A stretch of DNA of 64,000 bases from QQWI01 sp964522015 (GCA_964522015.1 CAZFST010000003.1:62001-126000); one strand, 5' to 3'; positions 1 to 8,003 are shown, numbered from the stretch's first letter. Program-made: numbers and translations. The notes: a model not told the origin generated them from the letters alone.

Positions 1-1306
1 ATAAGAAAGTCAGTGATAATGGTTTAGGAACGGTTGTCACTATGACTACGATTATGATGCAGGCGGTAATGTCGAGACTAAAGCAACATCTGGCGCTGCC
101 ATTGCACTGACCTATGGCGCCGACAATCGCATAGCCACCTATGACAGCACTACAGTGACATACGATTTAGACGGCAATATGACTTACGGGCCACTGAATG
201 GCCAATTTGAAACCTACACCTATGATGCCAAGAACCGTTTAACAGGCGTAGCTGGTGTGACCTATGCTTATGATGCTCTTGGAAACCGCATCACCATGAC
301 AGAGGGCACAAACATCACTACGTTTGTCAACACCCCTTCAGCCTTAAGTCGCTTGCTGATGACCGTCGACGATGAGGACAATGTCGTTTATTACATCTAT
401 GGACGAGGGCTGATTAGCGAAATAGAGGGCACAACTGAGCGTTACTATCACTATGACAGCAGGGGCAATACAATCGCACTGACGAATGATCAAGGGGCTG
501 TGACGGACACCTTCACCTATGCACCATTTGGTGAGGTAATCTCAAGAACCGGAGCCTACGAACCGCGATTCCAATTCGCTGGTCAACTTGGGATTCAGAA
601 GGACTCCAATGGCCTTTACTACATGCGTGCAAGATATTACAATAGTGATATCCAAAGGTTTATCAGTAGAGATACCTACGAAGGAATGCTTGCCAAGCCA
701 CTGACCTTGAATTACTTTGCGTATGGGCTTAATAATCCGTTTAGGTATGTGGATCCTAGTGGTTATGATCCAGTCCGTATTAAAGGATTAAGTGATGAGC
801 AGAAGAAGAAAGCGGCTTTACTCAATAACAGTCACGGTGAGAGTGATGTTTTGTCCTTTATTTCTAGTTTCGTTCCCGGATTAGGTGATGCAAAAGATAT
901 CCAAGAGGCTTTAACTGGTGTTGATTTAATAACAAATAAGAAACTCACGGGACTTGAAAGAGTTGTAAGTGGTGTTTGTGTTCTCATTCCTATAGTGAGT
1001 GCGAAAGCTGGGAGAGTTGTAACGAAATCAATGTTTAAATCAGTTGACGACATTTTATTAAATGCAAATCCAGGAAGGGCTACAAAGGGTAAGTCAACTC
1101 TATGGAACAAACCAGGTGGTTTTCAACAAGCGTTGGATGATTTCGATAGTCTTAATGTAACTGATATTGAAGAGATTCCAGGAGGTTTGATGGGCAAGTT
1201 ACCAGATGGAAGAACGATTAATGTAAGAATTGGAAGCTCGGATGGACGCCCAACTCTTGAGATATTTGATGGCCAACGTAGCACTAAGGTTAGATATGAT
1301 GAATGA
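1..1306 (+). CDS. RHS-repeat protein, C-terminal part with polymorphic toxin tip (5' end outside window, frame break near base 40)
   Basis: YD-repeat motifs (for example TYDLDGN, TYDAKNRL, YAYDALGNR) run into the classic RHS core end with GLYYMRARYY, FAYGLNNPFRYVDPSG. RHS proteins are large secreted or surface shells whose variable C-terminus is a toxin used against competitors. After the core comes a pre-toxin stretch (VPGLGDAKDIQEALTG) and then a tip of about 90 residues containing DGRTINVRIGSSDGRPTLEI and ending KVRYDE, a pattern common at polymorphic toxin C-termini; I cannot name its activity. The reading frame used from base 20 to 1306 has stops at bases 2-19, while RHS-like residues (KKVSDNGLGTVVT) continue upstream in a different frame, so there is a frameshift near 38-44 or a sequence error. 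The putative immunity gene follows 16 bp downstream. Confidence 0.85.
703..1016 (+). repeat. Direct repeat copy 1: RHS core end plus pre-toxin region
   Basis: This stretch reappears at 1945-2258, with an offset of 1242 bp and only scattered substitutions. It covers the end of the RHS core and the pre-toxin region. Similarity stops abruptly after the AKAGR codons, where the two toxin tips differ completely. Such shared borders are the expected substrate for recombination that swaps toxin tips. Confidence 0.85.
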
Positions 1307-1322
1307 TTGTGAGGTAAACATA

Positions 1323-1727
1323 ATGACAGAAACGTGGTCTAAATGGGAATGTCAAATTACTGTGTTTAGAAAATGTTATGTGGATTCAATTGCTGACACT
1401 ATTGATGGGTTGGTAATAATTTTATCAGATAGTGTGCATGAGGAACAAAAGTTGAGGATTGTTTTCCGAGAATCTGTACATGCATATAGAAGCACTAACG
1501 AAAGCTACAGGCAAAAGAAATTATATGAGCTAAAAAGTAAATATGGATCTGAGTTCTATAGCGAATGGTCGACATTTAAGGTCATAGAATCTGAATATCT
1601 TAAGTGGTTGTCAGAACAGTCCTATAAGATATCAGAAATGGAATCCTTAATTCACTTTTCAATTATTGCAGTTGATTCTATTGTTGATGTTCTAGCGTCG
1701 TATGAACCAACGCTAGAATGGCTTTAA
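1323..1727 (+). CDS. Putative immunity protein for the RHS toxin tip
   Basis: A 134-residue acidic, soluble protein (MTETWSKWECQITVFRKCY...) with no signal peptide or membrane segment. I chose ATG 1323 because GAGG sits 8 bases upstream (1311-1314); the longer open frame starting at 1230 overlaps the toxin gene and lacks a ribosome site. Position directly after an RHS toxin tip is the standard place for the cognate immunity gene, so the role is inferred from context. I do not recognise the family by sequence. A- and T-richness is higher than in the RHS core, as usual for exchanged cargo. Confidence 0.7.
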   Translation: MTETWSKWECQITVFRKCYVDSIADTIDGLVIILSDSVHEEQKLRIVFRESVHAYRSTNESYRQKKLYELKSKYGSEFYSEWSTFKVIESEYLKWLSEQSYKISEMESLIHFSIIAVDSIVDVLASYEPTLEWL

Positions 1728-1817
1728 CAAATTTGGAATCACAGCAAATCATTTGAGATCATACACAATCACATTGCGAAGGTTGGATATTAACGATATC
1801 AATACATCACTTTCTCT

Positions 1818-1846
1818 CAGGCTCGCCTTTACCTACGGCGGGCCTG
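1818..1846. other. Hairpin between immunity gene 1 and the orphan toxin module
   Basis: Ten-base arms CAGGCTCGCC and GGCGGGCCTG (one G-T pair) flank a nine-base loop. No T-run follows, so it is not a clear intrinsic terminator. It sits in the 215-bp spacer between immunity gene 1 and the displaced toxin module. Confidence 0.4.
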
Positions 1847-1942
1847 TACCTCTTCCCTGACAAAGGGGAATTCATTCCGATTACAAGATTTGTATCCAAA
1901 GGTTTATAAAATAGACACCCATGAGGGTGTACTTGCAAGCCA

Positions 1943-2515
1943 ATGACCTTGAATCACTTTGCTTATGGGCTTAATAATCCGTTTAGATATGTGGATCCGA
2001 GTGGGTATGATCCAGTCCGTATTAAAGGGGTAAGTGATGAGCAGAAGAAGAAAGCGGCTTTACTCAATAACAGTCACGGCGAGAGTGATGCTTTGTCCTT
2101 TATTTCTAGTTTCGTTCCTGGATTAGGTGATGCAAAAGATATTCAAGAGGCTTTAACTGGTGTTGATTTAATAACAAATAAGAAACTCACAGGAATTGAA
2201 AAAGTCGTAATTGGTATTTGCGTTCTCCTTCCGATAGTAAGTGCTAAAGCGGGGAGAATGGCTACGAAGGCAGTTTTAGGGCTTGCTGATGATAGTATTC
2301 CCACATTCAAGAGAACTATTTCAGGTAAGAGTGCAAAGGAAATGGCGAAAGATGTACCTAGTTGGGCGATAGGAAACAAACCATTCGCGAATGAAAATGG
2401 AAATGAATTTGCCAAGAGATTGCTTGATGCAAAATATGGACCGGGCAAATATACAAAAGGTCCAAAATCTGAATTTAATAAGATTAGAAAATGGGGAGAT
2501 CGGGGTTTTGAATAG
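1943..2515 (+). CDS. Displaced (orphan) RHS C-terminal toxin module
   Basis: This 190-residue frame begins within the RHS core end (MTLNHFAYGLNNPFRYVDPSG), keeps the same pre-toxin region as the upstream gene, and then carries a different tip: KDVPSWAIGNKPFANENGNEF followed by KYGPGKYTKGPKSEF and KWGDRGFE. That tip pattern is frequent in RHS and other polymorphic toxins; the enzymatic activity is not known to me. Similarity to the RHS gene extends upstream to about base 1894 but the frame is broken near 1940 (apparent single-base loss), so this is a fragment lacking the delivery shell. It has no convincing ribosome site of its own. It probably serves as a reserve tip that recombination can place on the RHS gene. 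Confidence 0.75.
   Translation: MTLNHFAYGLNNPFRYVDPSGYDPVRIKGVSDEQKKKAALLNNSHGESDALSFISSFVPGLGDAKDIQEALTGVDLITNKKLTGIEKVVIGICVLLPIVSAKAGRMATKAVLGLADDSIPTFKRTISGKSAKEMAKDVPSWAIGNKPFANENGNEFAKRLLDAKYGPGKYTKGPKSEFNKIRKWGDRGFE
1945..2258 (+). repeat. Direct repeat copy 2: RHS core end plus pre-toxin region
   Basis: Partner of the copy at 703-1016. Weaker similarity continues upstream to base 1894, where the stretch ATCCAAAGGTTTAT matches 650-663, with small indels in between that break the reading frame. Confidence 0.85.
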
Positions 2516-2535
2516 GAGAAAGGGGAAATGAGATT

Positions 2536-2748
2536 ATGAACAGCGTGTATTTACTTCAGCATACTTATGAGATTGATGAGGTTGAGGATACCAAAATTAT
2601 TGGGGTGTTCAGCACAGAGAAAAAGGCATTGGAAATCATTGAGCATTTCAAAACTTTGCCCGGATTCATAGTTTATCAAGATGGTTTTGAAATAGATGAA
2701 TATCAACTTGATACGATTTACTGGGCGGAGGGGTTTATCACGATTTGA
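2536..2748 (+). CDS. Putative immunity protein for the orphan toxin tip (DUF7336-like)
   Basis: A 70-residue protein with a pattern (THxYE...TKIIGVFSTEKKALE...GFEIDEYQLD...WAEGF) that I associate with a small family of phage- and toxin-linked proteins annotated as DUF7336-like; this assignment is from memory. A ribosome site (GGAGAAAGGGG) lies just upstream. It follows the orphan toxin tip by 20 bp, the normal place for a cognate immunity gene, so it would protect the cell if the tip were expressed. Confidence 0.6.
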   Translation: MNSVYLLQHTYEIDEVEDTKIIGVFSTEKKALEIIEHFKTLPGFIVYQDGFEIDEYQLDTIYWAEGFITI

Positions 2749-2932
2749 GGCTCAACAATAACCCTGTTGATTCCAGTATTCATGGACTTTCAGTCCAATT
2801 CAAGGGGTTGTCATAAAATGCATAGCTCCGAAAAAAATTATGATCAAAATGGAAATTCCTGAGCCAGTCAAAAAGATTGAAACATTCCCTGTCAAGCCTT
2901 TGTACTCAGCTTAATATACCAATTTATCACAG
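2749..2932. other. Non-coding stretch after the toxin/immunity modules
   Basis: With the terminator, promoter and repeat array that follow, this makes a 422-bp gene-free interval (2749-3170). I see no gene here. A short YDQNGN-like translation near 2838-2858 could be a remnant of another RHS copy, but it is too short to claim. Confidence 0.4.
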
Positions 2933-2970
2933 GATTCACGAAGCATTTTGCTCTGTGAATCTTTTTATTT
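2933..2970 (+). terminator. Intrinsic terminator
   Basis: Arms GATTCAC (2933-2939) and GTGAATC (2955-2961), reinforced by an inner AGC/GCT pairing, are followed by a long T-rich run. It separates the toxin/immunity region from the MarR operon. Confidence 0.7.
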
Positions 2971-2978
2971 TTTTGCAC

Positions 2979-3007
2979 TTTACATCAATAGCAGTTAGCA
3001 GTATAAT
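2979..3007 (+). promoter_or_regulatory. Sigma-A-type promoter of the MarR-ABC exporter operon
   Basis: TTTACA at 2979-2984 and TATAAT at 3002-3007 are separated by 17 bp. The predicted start of transcription falls at the beginning of the 14-bp repeat array. Confidence 0.75.
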
Positions 3008-3011
3008 TGCT

Positions 3012-3081
3012 TCGTACACGAAACATCGTACACGAAACATCGTATGCGAAGTATCGTACACGAAGTATCGTATACGAAATA
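3012..3081. repeat. Five tandem 14-bp repeats, probable operator array
   Basis: Units begin at 3012, 3026, 3040, 3054 and 3068 with consensus TCGTAYRCGAARYA. Each core (CGTAYRCG) is a palindrome or nearly so; unit 5 has the perfect palindrome CGTATACG. The array starts 4 bp after the -10 box and ends about 90 bp before the MarR start codon. The position fits autorepression by the MarR protein encoded next; binding is inferred. Confidence 0.7.
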
Positions 3082-3170
3082 TTTCGATGGCGGGTGTCCG
3101 TTTGGATGTCTTGTCAATCGGGATGTATCCCATCAACCCATCTGTTGACTTAAAAGAAAGGTAACTGACC

Positions 3171-3638
3171 ATGAATGAAATGGACCGCAGTTATGAGATT
3201 TTAAGGGTTTTTAAAAGTGTCAAAGAAACCATGCGGCATAACTTTGAAACCCAGTTTAAAGATTTAAAGTTGACTGGCCCCCAGGGCATGCTAGTGGGGA
3301 TTCTTGCCCACCATGGGCCCTTAAAGATCTCCGATATTAGTGATAAAATGCATCTATCCAACAGCACGGTTTCCAGTATTCTAGACAGGCTTGAAAATCA
3401 AGGCCATGTCCACCGCATTAAAAGCGAAGAAGATAAACGGGTGGTGATGGTGGATTTATCCCCTGAGTTTAGAGAAATTGCAAAAGAGAAATTCTGTGGT
3501 GTAGAAAACCAAATCATCGCTATAATGAAACTGGCCACCCCAGATGAAACAGCGCGGATCCTAGACGGTATGCAACTGTTAGACCAAGTGATGCAGCGCG
3601 CAAAGAAAGAGGCAAAAACCAATGCTAAAACTGATTAA
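3171..3638 (+). CDS. MarR-family transcriptional regulator
   Basis: A 155-residue protein with the MarR winged-helix pattern: GPQGMLVGILAHHGPLKISD, then LSNSTVSSILDRLENQGHV as recognition helix, then a wing with EDKRVVMVDLS. MarR proteins are dimeric repressors released by small ligands and often control neighbouring efflux pumps. The gene overlaps the following ABC gene by 17 bp, so the two are co-transcribed. The upstream 14-bp palindromic repeats are the obvious candidate binding sites. Confidence 0.9.
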   Translation: MNEMDRSYEILRVFKSVKETMRHNFETQFKDLKLTGPQGMLVGILAHHGPLKISDISDKMHLSNSTVSSILDRLENQGHVHRIKSEEDKRVVMVDLSPEFREIAKEKFCGVENQIIAIMKLATPDETARILDGMQLLDQVMQRAKKEAKTNAKTD

Positions 3639-5847
3639 GCACCTTAAACCCTTCATATTACCACTTCTTTTGGCCGTGGCCCTCCTTTATGGCCAAGCGG
3701 TGACCGATCTTGCACTACCAGATTACATGTCTGATATTGTCAACACAGGTATCCAGGGCAATGGTATAGAAAGCACCATTCCTGAGGTCATGACTTTAGA
3801 TGATTTTGATCATTTGAAGTTGGTTCTCTCGGAGTCTGATTATCAGCTCGTGTCTGACCAGTATCAAGTGATCCCGTCGGATAGCCCTGATGCTAAAACA
3901 CTTGTGATAGACTATCCAAAATTAGAGGGAGTAGACTTTGTCAGAGTCAAAACCCTTACAAAAGAAGAGACCCAAGCCTTAGAACTGGTGATGGCAAAGG
4001 GACTTTTAACCCTGACGGGGATTGAAACCACCATGACAGAAAATGCTGGTAAACCCATTAAGCTTGGGGAGATTGAACTCCCAGCGGGAACAAATTTATT
4101 TGATGTGATGGGGCAAATGCCTGCTGACAAGCGCACGGAATTTTTAAAAGATGCCAATACCCGCTTTGAAACCATGGGGGATAAGATGACAGTCCAGGCA
4201 GGCGCCTCTGCTGTTAAGACCAAATACATGGCTCTAGGTGTTGATACAGATGCCTTGCAAAGTCAGTATATCTTAAAAATCGGCGGCATTATGATGCTGA
4301 TTACCTTAATTGGTGCTGTGGCTTCTATCGCTGTTGGCTTTATTGCCTCCCGTGTGGCGGCTGGTCTTGGTAAGAACCTGCGTAAAAAAATCTTTGACAA
4401 GGTTTCTAATTTCTCCTTTAAGGAGTTTGATACGTTTTCAACCGCTTCTTTGATTACACGAAGCACCAATGACGTGACTCAGATTCAAAACTTAATGGTG
4501 ATGATGATTCGGTTTTTGGTCTATGCGCCCATTATTGGTTTTGGTGGCGTTTTAAAAGCCATGGAAAAAAGTAATTCCATGTCTTGGATTATTGCACTGG
4601 CGGTATTGGTGCTCTTGGGCCTGATTGCCATTATATTCTCCATTGCCCTCCCAAAATTTAAGTTGATTCAAAAGTTAGTGGACCGTCTCAATATGGTAAC
4701 CCGTGAAAATCTGACTGGTATGATGGTTATTAGAGCTTTCAATACCCAGGCCTTTGAAGAAAAGCGCTTTGAAAAAGCCAATCAGGACTTAACGGCTAAC
4801 AATTTATATGTTAACCGGGTGATGGTATTTATGATGCCTATGATGATGCTCATTATGAACGGTGTCACCCTCTTGATTGTTTGGGTAGGTGCCCACCAAA
4901 TTGCGGAAGCTAATATGCAAGTAGGCGATATGATGGCCTTTATGCAGTATGCCATGCAGATTATCATGGCCTTCTTAATGCTTTCCATGATGTTCATTAT
5001 GATTCCTAGGGCATCTGTTGCTGCTGGGCGTATTGCTGAGGTTCTAGAAGTGGTACCGACCATCAATGATCCAGTGACCCCAAAAGTCTTGGATCCAAAT
5101 GGTAAAGGCACTGTGGAATTTAAGGATGTTTGCTTTAAGTACGTTGGTGCAGAGCAGAACGTGGTTAAGAACATTACCTTTACGGCACAGGCGGGTCAAA
5201 CCACTGCCATTATCGGTGCCACCGGTTCTGGTAAAACAACCCTTGTCAATTTGATTCCCCGTTTTTACGATGTCACCTGCGGTGAGATTCTCATTGATGG
5301 GGTGGATATCCGTGAAGTGAAACAAGCGGACATCAGAAACCTGATTGGCTATGTGCCACAAAAGGCTTCACTTTTTAGCGGTACCATCGAAAGCAATTTG
5401 AAATACGGTAAAGATGATGCCACTGAGGCAGAGCTCTTAAAGGCCGCTGAGATTGCCCAGGCCATGGAAATTATTGAAGAAAAAGAAGAGGGGCTGAAAG
5501 CTGCTATTTCACAGGGGGGCACAAACCTGTCCGGTGGTCAAAAGCAGCGACTTTCCATTGGACGTGCCCTTGCAAAACAACCTAAAATCTATATCTTTGA
5601 CGATAGTTTTTCGGCACTGGATTTTAAAACCGATGCCAACTTGAGAAAGGCTCTCAAAGCTGAAACGGGACACAGTACGGTTTTGATTATTGGCCAGCGT
5701 GTGGCAACTATCAAAAATGCCGATCAGATTATTGTCATGGATGAAGGGCAGATAGTGGGTATTGGTACACATGATTCGCTGATGAAAACCTGCGATGTCT
5801 ACCAAGAAATTGCCTATTCTCAGCTTTCTAAGGAGGAACTGGCATGA
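3622..5847 (+). CDS. ABC exporter half-transporter with degenerate ATP site (subunit 1)
   Basis: A 741-residue fusion of six-helix membrane domain and nucleotide-binding domain. Walker A GATGSGKTT lies at 532-540 (Lys538) and signature LSGGQ at 636-640. In Walker B the catalytic Glu is replaced by Asp661 (IFDDSFSALD) and the switch His by Gln692 (IGQRVATI). These are the changes known from the degenerate site of heterodimeric exporters such as TM287/288, BmrCD and LmrCD. Between the first and second membrane helices there is an extra block of about 150 residues (roughly 45-195), predicted outside the cell and not present in standard exporters. It overlaps the MarR gene upstream and the second subunit downstream by 4 bp. 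Substrate unknown; multidrug export is likely. Confidence 0.9.
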   Translation: MLKLIKHLKPFILPLLLAVALLYGQAVTDLALPDYMSDIVNTGIQGNGIESTIPEVMTLDDFDHLKLVLSESDYQLVSDQYQVIPSDSPDAKTLVIDYPKLEGVDFVRVKTLTKEETQALELVMAKGLLTLTGIETTMTENAGKPIKLGEIELPAGTNLFDVMGQMPADKRTEFLKDANTRFETMGDKMTVQAGASAVKTKYMALGVDTDALQSQYILKIGGIMMLITLIGAVASIAVGFIASRVAAGLGKNLRKKIFDKVSNFSFKEFDTFSTASLITRSTNDVTQIQNLMVMMIRFLVYAPIIGFGGVLKAMEKSNSMSWIIALAVLVLLGLIAIIFSIALPKFKLIQKLVDRLNMVTRENLTGMMVIRAFNTQAFEEKRFEKANQDLTANNLYVNRVMVFMMPMMMLIMNGVTLLIVWVGAHQIAEANMQVGDMMAFMQYAMQIIMAFLMLSMMFIMIPRASVAAGRIAEVLEVVPTINDPVTPKVLDPNGKGTVEFKDVCFKYVGAEQNVVKNITFTAQAGQTTAIIGATGSGKTTLVNLIPRFYDVTCGEILIDGVDIREVKQADIRNLIGYVPQKASLFSGTIESNLKYGKDDATEAELLKAAEIAQAMEIIEEKEEGLKAAISQGGTNLSGGQKQRLSIGRALAKQPKIYIFDDSFSALDFKTDANLRKALKAETGHSTVLIIGQRVATIKNADQIIVMDEGQIVGIGTHDSLMKTCDVYQEIAYSQLSKEELA

Positions 5848-7733
5848 GCAAGAAAAATAAAATAGTCTCTGATGACTCAAATGTTGGTAAACCATCAGGG
5901 GACACAGGCTCGCAACACCGTGGACCCGGCGGCATGATGATGGGGGGCGCCAAAGCTAAAAATTTCAAAGGGACCCTCAAACGACTAACAGCCTATTTGA
6001 ACCCCTATAAATGGTCTTTCGTGGTGGTGGTTTTATTTGCGGCCATCAGTGCTGGATTCGGTATTTTTGGACCAAAGCTTTTGGGTAAGGCAACCACTCG
6101 CTTGTTTGAAGGTGTGATGGAAAAAATCGCTGGCACTGGAACAGGCATTGATTTTGAATATATCGGCGGCATTATGATTACGTTGCTGGTGCTCTTTGGG
6201 GTCAGTACCCTCTTTATGTATATTCAGGGGTATATCATGTCCACGGTTTCAATGAAGGTCAGTTTCAACATGCGTGAAGAGATTTCAAAGAAGATCAATC
6301 GGATGCCCCTGCGGTATTTTGACGGCACAAACCACGGTGAGGTCCTTTCTAGGGTGACTAACGATGTGGATACGGTGAGTACCACCCTCAACCAAAGTTT
6401 GTCCCAGATTATCACGTCTTTTACCACAGTAGTGGGTGTTTTGATTATGATGGTGGGCATTTCTTGGATGCTAACCGGTGTGGCCCTCTTGATGATACCC
6501 CTATCTATGCTGTCGGTGATTGGGATTATTAAACAGTCTCAAAAGTTTTTTAAATCACAACAAGCCCATCTGGGGCATGTCAATGGCCATGTAGAGGAAG
6601 CATACTCTGGGCATGTGATTGTAAAAGCCTTTAACGGAGAAAAGAAAAGTGCCGAGGCTTTTGACAAATTTAACGACGATTTATACCAGTCAGCATGGAA
6701 GGCCCAGTTTTTATCGGGGCTGATGATGCCTGTGATGAATATTGTGGGCAACTTTGGTTATGTGGCAGTGTGTGTCCTAGGTGGTGCTTTAGCGGCTAAA
6801 AAGACCATTGAAGTAGGTGATATTCAAGCCTTTGTTCAATACGTCAGAAGCTTTAACCAACCCCTTGCCCAGCTGGCCAACATCTCCAATGTCTTGCAGC
6901 AAACCGCTGCGGCAGCTGAGCGTGTCTTTGAGTTTTTAGATGAGGCGGACGAAGTGCCTGAAGCGGCTACACCTGAGGTCTTATCAGCTGTTAAGGGCCA
7001 TGTGACCTTTAAGAATGTTCACTTTGGTTATAAGCCAGAAGTGACCATCATCAACGATTTCTCTGCTGACATTAAGCCGGGCCAAAGGGTTGCCATTGTT
7101 GGCCCAACCGGTGCTGGTAAAACCACCATGGTCAAACTACTCATGCGTTTTTATGATGTGAATAGTGGGATGATTGCTGTGGATGGCAAGGATATTCGCA
7201 ATGTTTCAAGGCATAATTTGAGAGATCAATTTGGTATGGTACTACAAGATACTTGGCTCTACAACGACACCATTATGGCCAATATTCGCTATGGTCGCTT
7301 GGATGCCACCGATGCAGAAGTGAAAGCAGCGGCTAAGGCTGCCCATGTTGACAGTTTTGTGCAGAACTTGCCAGGGGGCTACGACATGGTGCTAAACGAA
7401 GAGGCTTCCAATGTTTCGGCGGGTCAAAAGCAGCTGATTACCATTGCAAGGGCCATTCTTTCAAATCCAAGTTTGTTGATCTTTGACGAAGCGACATCTT
7501 CTGTCGATACCCGTACTGAAGTACAGATTCAAAAGGCCATGGGTGCTTTGATGGCTGGCAGAACCAGCTTTATCATCGCCCACCGTCTGTCCACCATACG
7601 GGATGCTGATTTGATCCTGGTGATGGAGCATGGTGATATTGTTGAGCAGGGTTCCCATACGGACCTCTTGGCACTGGACGGTGCCTATGCTCGCCTTTAC
7701 AACAGTCAGTTTGAGGCTGAGATGGCGAGTTAA
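5844..7733 (+). CDS. ABC exporter half-transporter with intact catalytic residues (subunit 2)
   Basis: A 629-residue membrane-plus-ATPase protein. Walker A GPTGAGKTT starts at 420 (Lys426), Walker B ends in the catalytic Glu552 (LLIFDEATSS) and the switch His580 is present (IIAHRLSTI). Its signature motif reads SAGQ (525-528) rather than SGGQ. Subunit 1 supplies the normal LSGGQ that completes the active site here, while this SAGQ faces the degenerate Walker B of subunit 1, exactly as in heterodimeric exporters. The N-terminus carries a Gly/Met-rich cytoplasmic leader of about 40 residues. Start ATG overlaps the upstream stop (ATGA) behind an AAGGAGG site. Confidence 0.92.
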   Translation: MSKKNKIVSDDSNVGKPSGDTGSQHRGPGGMMMGGAKAKNFKGTLKRLTAYLNPYKWSFVVVVLFAAISAGFGIFGPKLLGKATTRLFEGVMEKIAGTGTGIDFEYIGGIMITLLVLFGVSTLFMYIQGYIMSTVSMKVSFNMREEISKKINRMPLRYFDGTNHGEVLSRVTNDVDTVSTTLNQSLSQIITSFTTVVGVLIMMVGISWMLTGVALLMIPLSMLSVIGIIKQSQKFFKSQQAHLGHVNGHVEEAYSGHVIVKAFNGEKKSAEAFDKFNDDLYQSAWKAQFLSGLMMPVMNIVGNFGYVAVCVLGGALAAKKTIEVGDIQAFVQYVRSFNQPLAQLANISNVLQQTAAAAERVFEFLDEADEVPEAATPEVLSAVKGHVTFKNVHFGYKPEVTIINDFSADIKPGQRVAIVGPTGAGKTTMVKLLMRFYDVNSGMIAVDGKDIRNVSRHNLRDQFGMVLQDTWLYNDTIMANIRYGRLDATDAEVKAAAKAAHVDSFVQNLPGGYDMVLNEEASNVSAGQKQLITIARAILSNPSLLIFDEATSSVDTRTEVQIQKAMGALMAGRTSFIIAHRLSTIRDADLILVMEHGDIVEQGSHTDLLALDGAYARLYNSQFEAEMAS

Positions 7734-7740
7734 GGAAAAG

Positions 7741-7770
7741 CGAGCCAGGGGGACGTGCACCGTGGCTCAC
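7741..7770. repeat. Dispersed palindromic repeat A, copy 1
   Basis: Arms GAGCCA and TGGCTC bracket GGGGGACGTGCACCG. The same element occurs at 29532-29600 (twice, head to head) with arms GAGACA/TGTCTC, and in inverted form at 16954-16980. The A-T to C-G change in both arms is compensatory. A decayed partial copy may follow at about 7793-7820. The position just after the exporter stop codon means it may also act as a terminator. Confidence 0.65.
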
Positions 7771-7890
7771 TTTTGGGGCACTAGGTAAGAAAAGCGACTC
7801 ACGGTGGCTCAGGGGGAAGGCTCAGGAGGAAGACTCAAGAGGTACAACGAGGGGTCGCAAAAATGGACCTTAGGTGATAATAGAAAAAAA
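7771..7890. other. Non-coding part of the repeat-rich spacer 7734-8042
   Basis: No gene is supportable in this 309-bp interval between the ABC exporter and the convergent ABC-2 operon. It holds repeat A, a 26-bp hairpin and two copies of repeat B, plus purine-rich sequence with repeated GGCTCAGG motifs. Confidence 0.5.
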
Positions 7891-7916
7891 GGGGACACGT
7901 CGTGAGATGTGTCCCC
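7891..7916. repeat. Hairpin GGGGACAC/GTGTCCCC
   Basis: Perfect 8-bp arms (7891-7898 and 7909-7916) flank a 10-base loop, preceded by a run of A. The right arm runs directly into repeat B. On the minus strand a T-run follows the hairpin, so it could terminate minus-strand transcription from the ABC-2 operon. Confidence 0.55.
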
Positions 7917-7939
7917 AATCAGTGTTGTGCGGCAACACC
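7911..7939. repeat. Dispersed palindromic repeat B, copy 1
   Basis: Contains GTGTTGTGCGGCAACAC (7922-7938), a hairpin with arms GTGTTG/CAACAC and loop TGCGG. The flanking GTCCCCAA is shared with copy 2. Other copies: 8004-8032, an inverted one at 36180-36196 and a decayed one near 12599. Confidence 0.65.
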
Positions 7940-8003
7940 CTTTTGATGCCCAAAATACTGTTGCAGTGCAAGGTTTACGAGCAAAAGGTAGCAAAGCTGT
8001 TAC

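Noticed and set aside
1017..1306. Assignment of the first toxin tip to the colicin E5 tRNase family
   Set aside because: The DGRTINVR and SDGRPTLEI pattern is common in polymorphic toxins but does not match the colicin E5 domain as I remember it.
1230..1322. Longer N-terminus of the first immunity gene
   Set aside because: It overlaps the toxin gene and lacks a ribosome site, while ATG 1323 has GAGG at 8 bases.
3012..3081. CRISPR-like appearance of the 14-bp repeats
   Set aside because: Units are contiguous without spacers and too short; no cas genes are near.
2877..3164. Open frame of 95 codons (and one on the opposite strand) over the 14-bp repeats
   Set aside because: It covers a terminator, a promoter and the repeat array, has no ribosome site, and its protein is only a read-out of the repeats.
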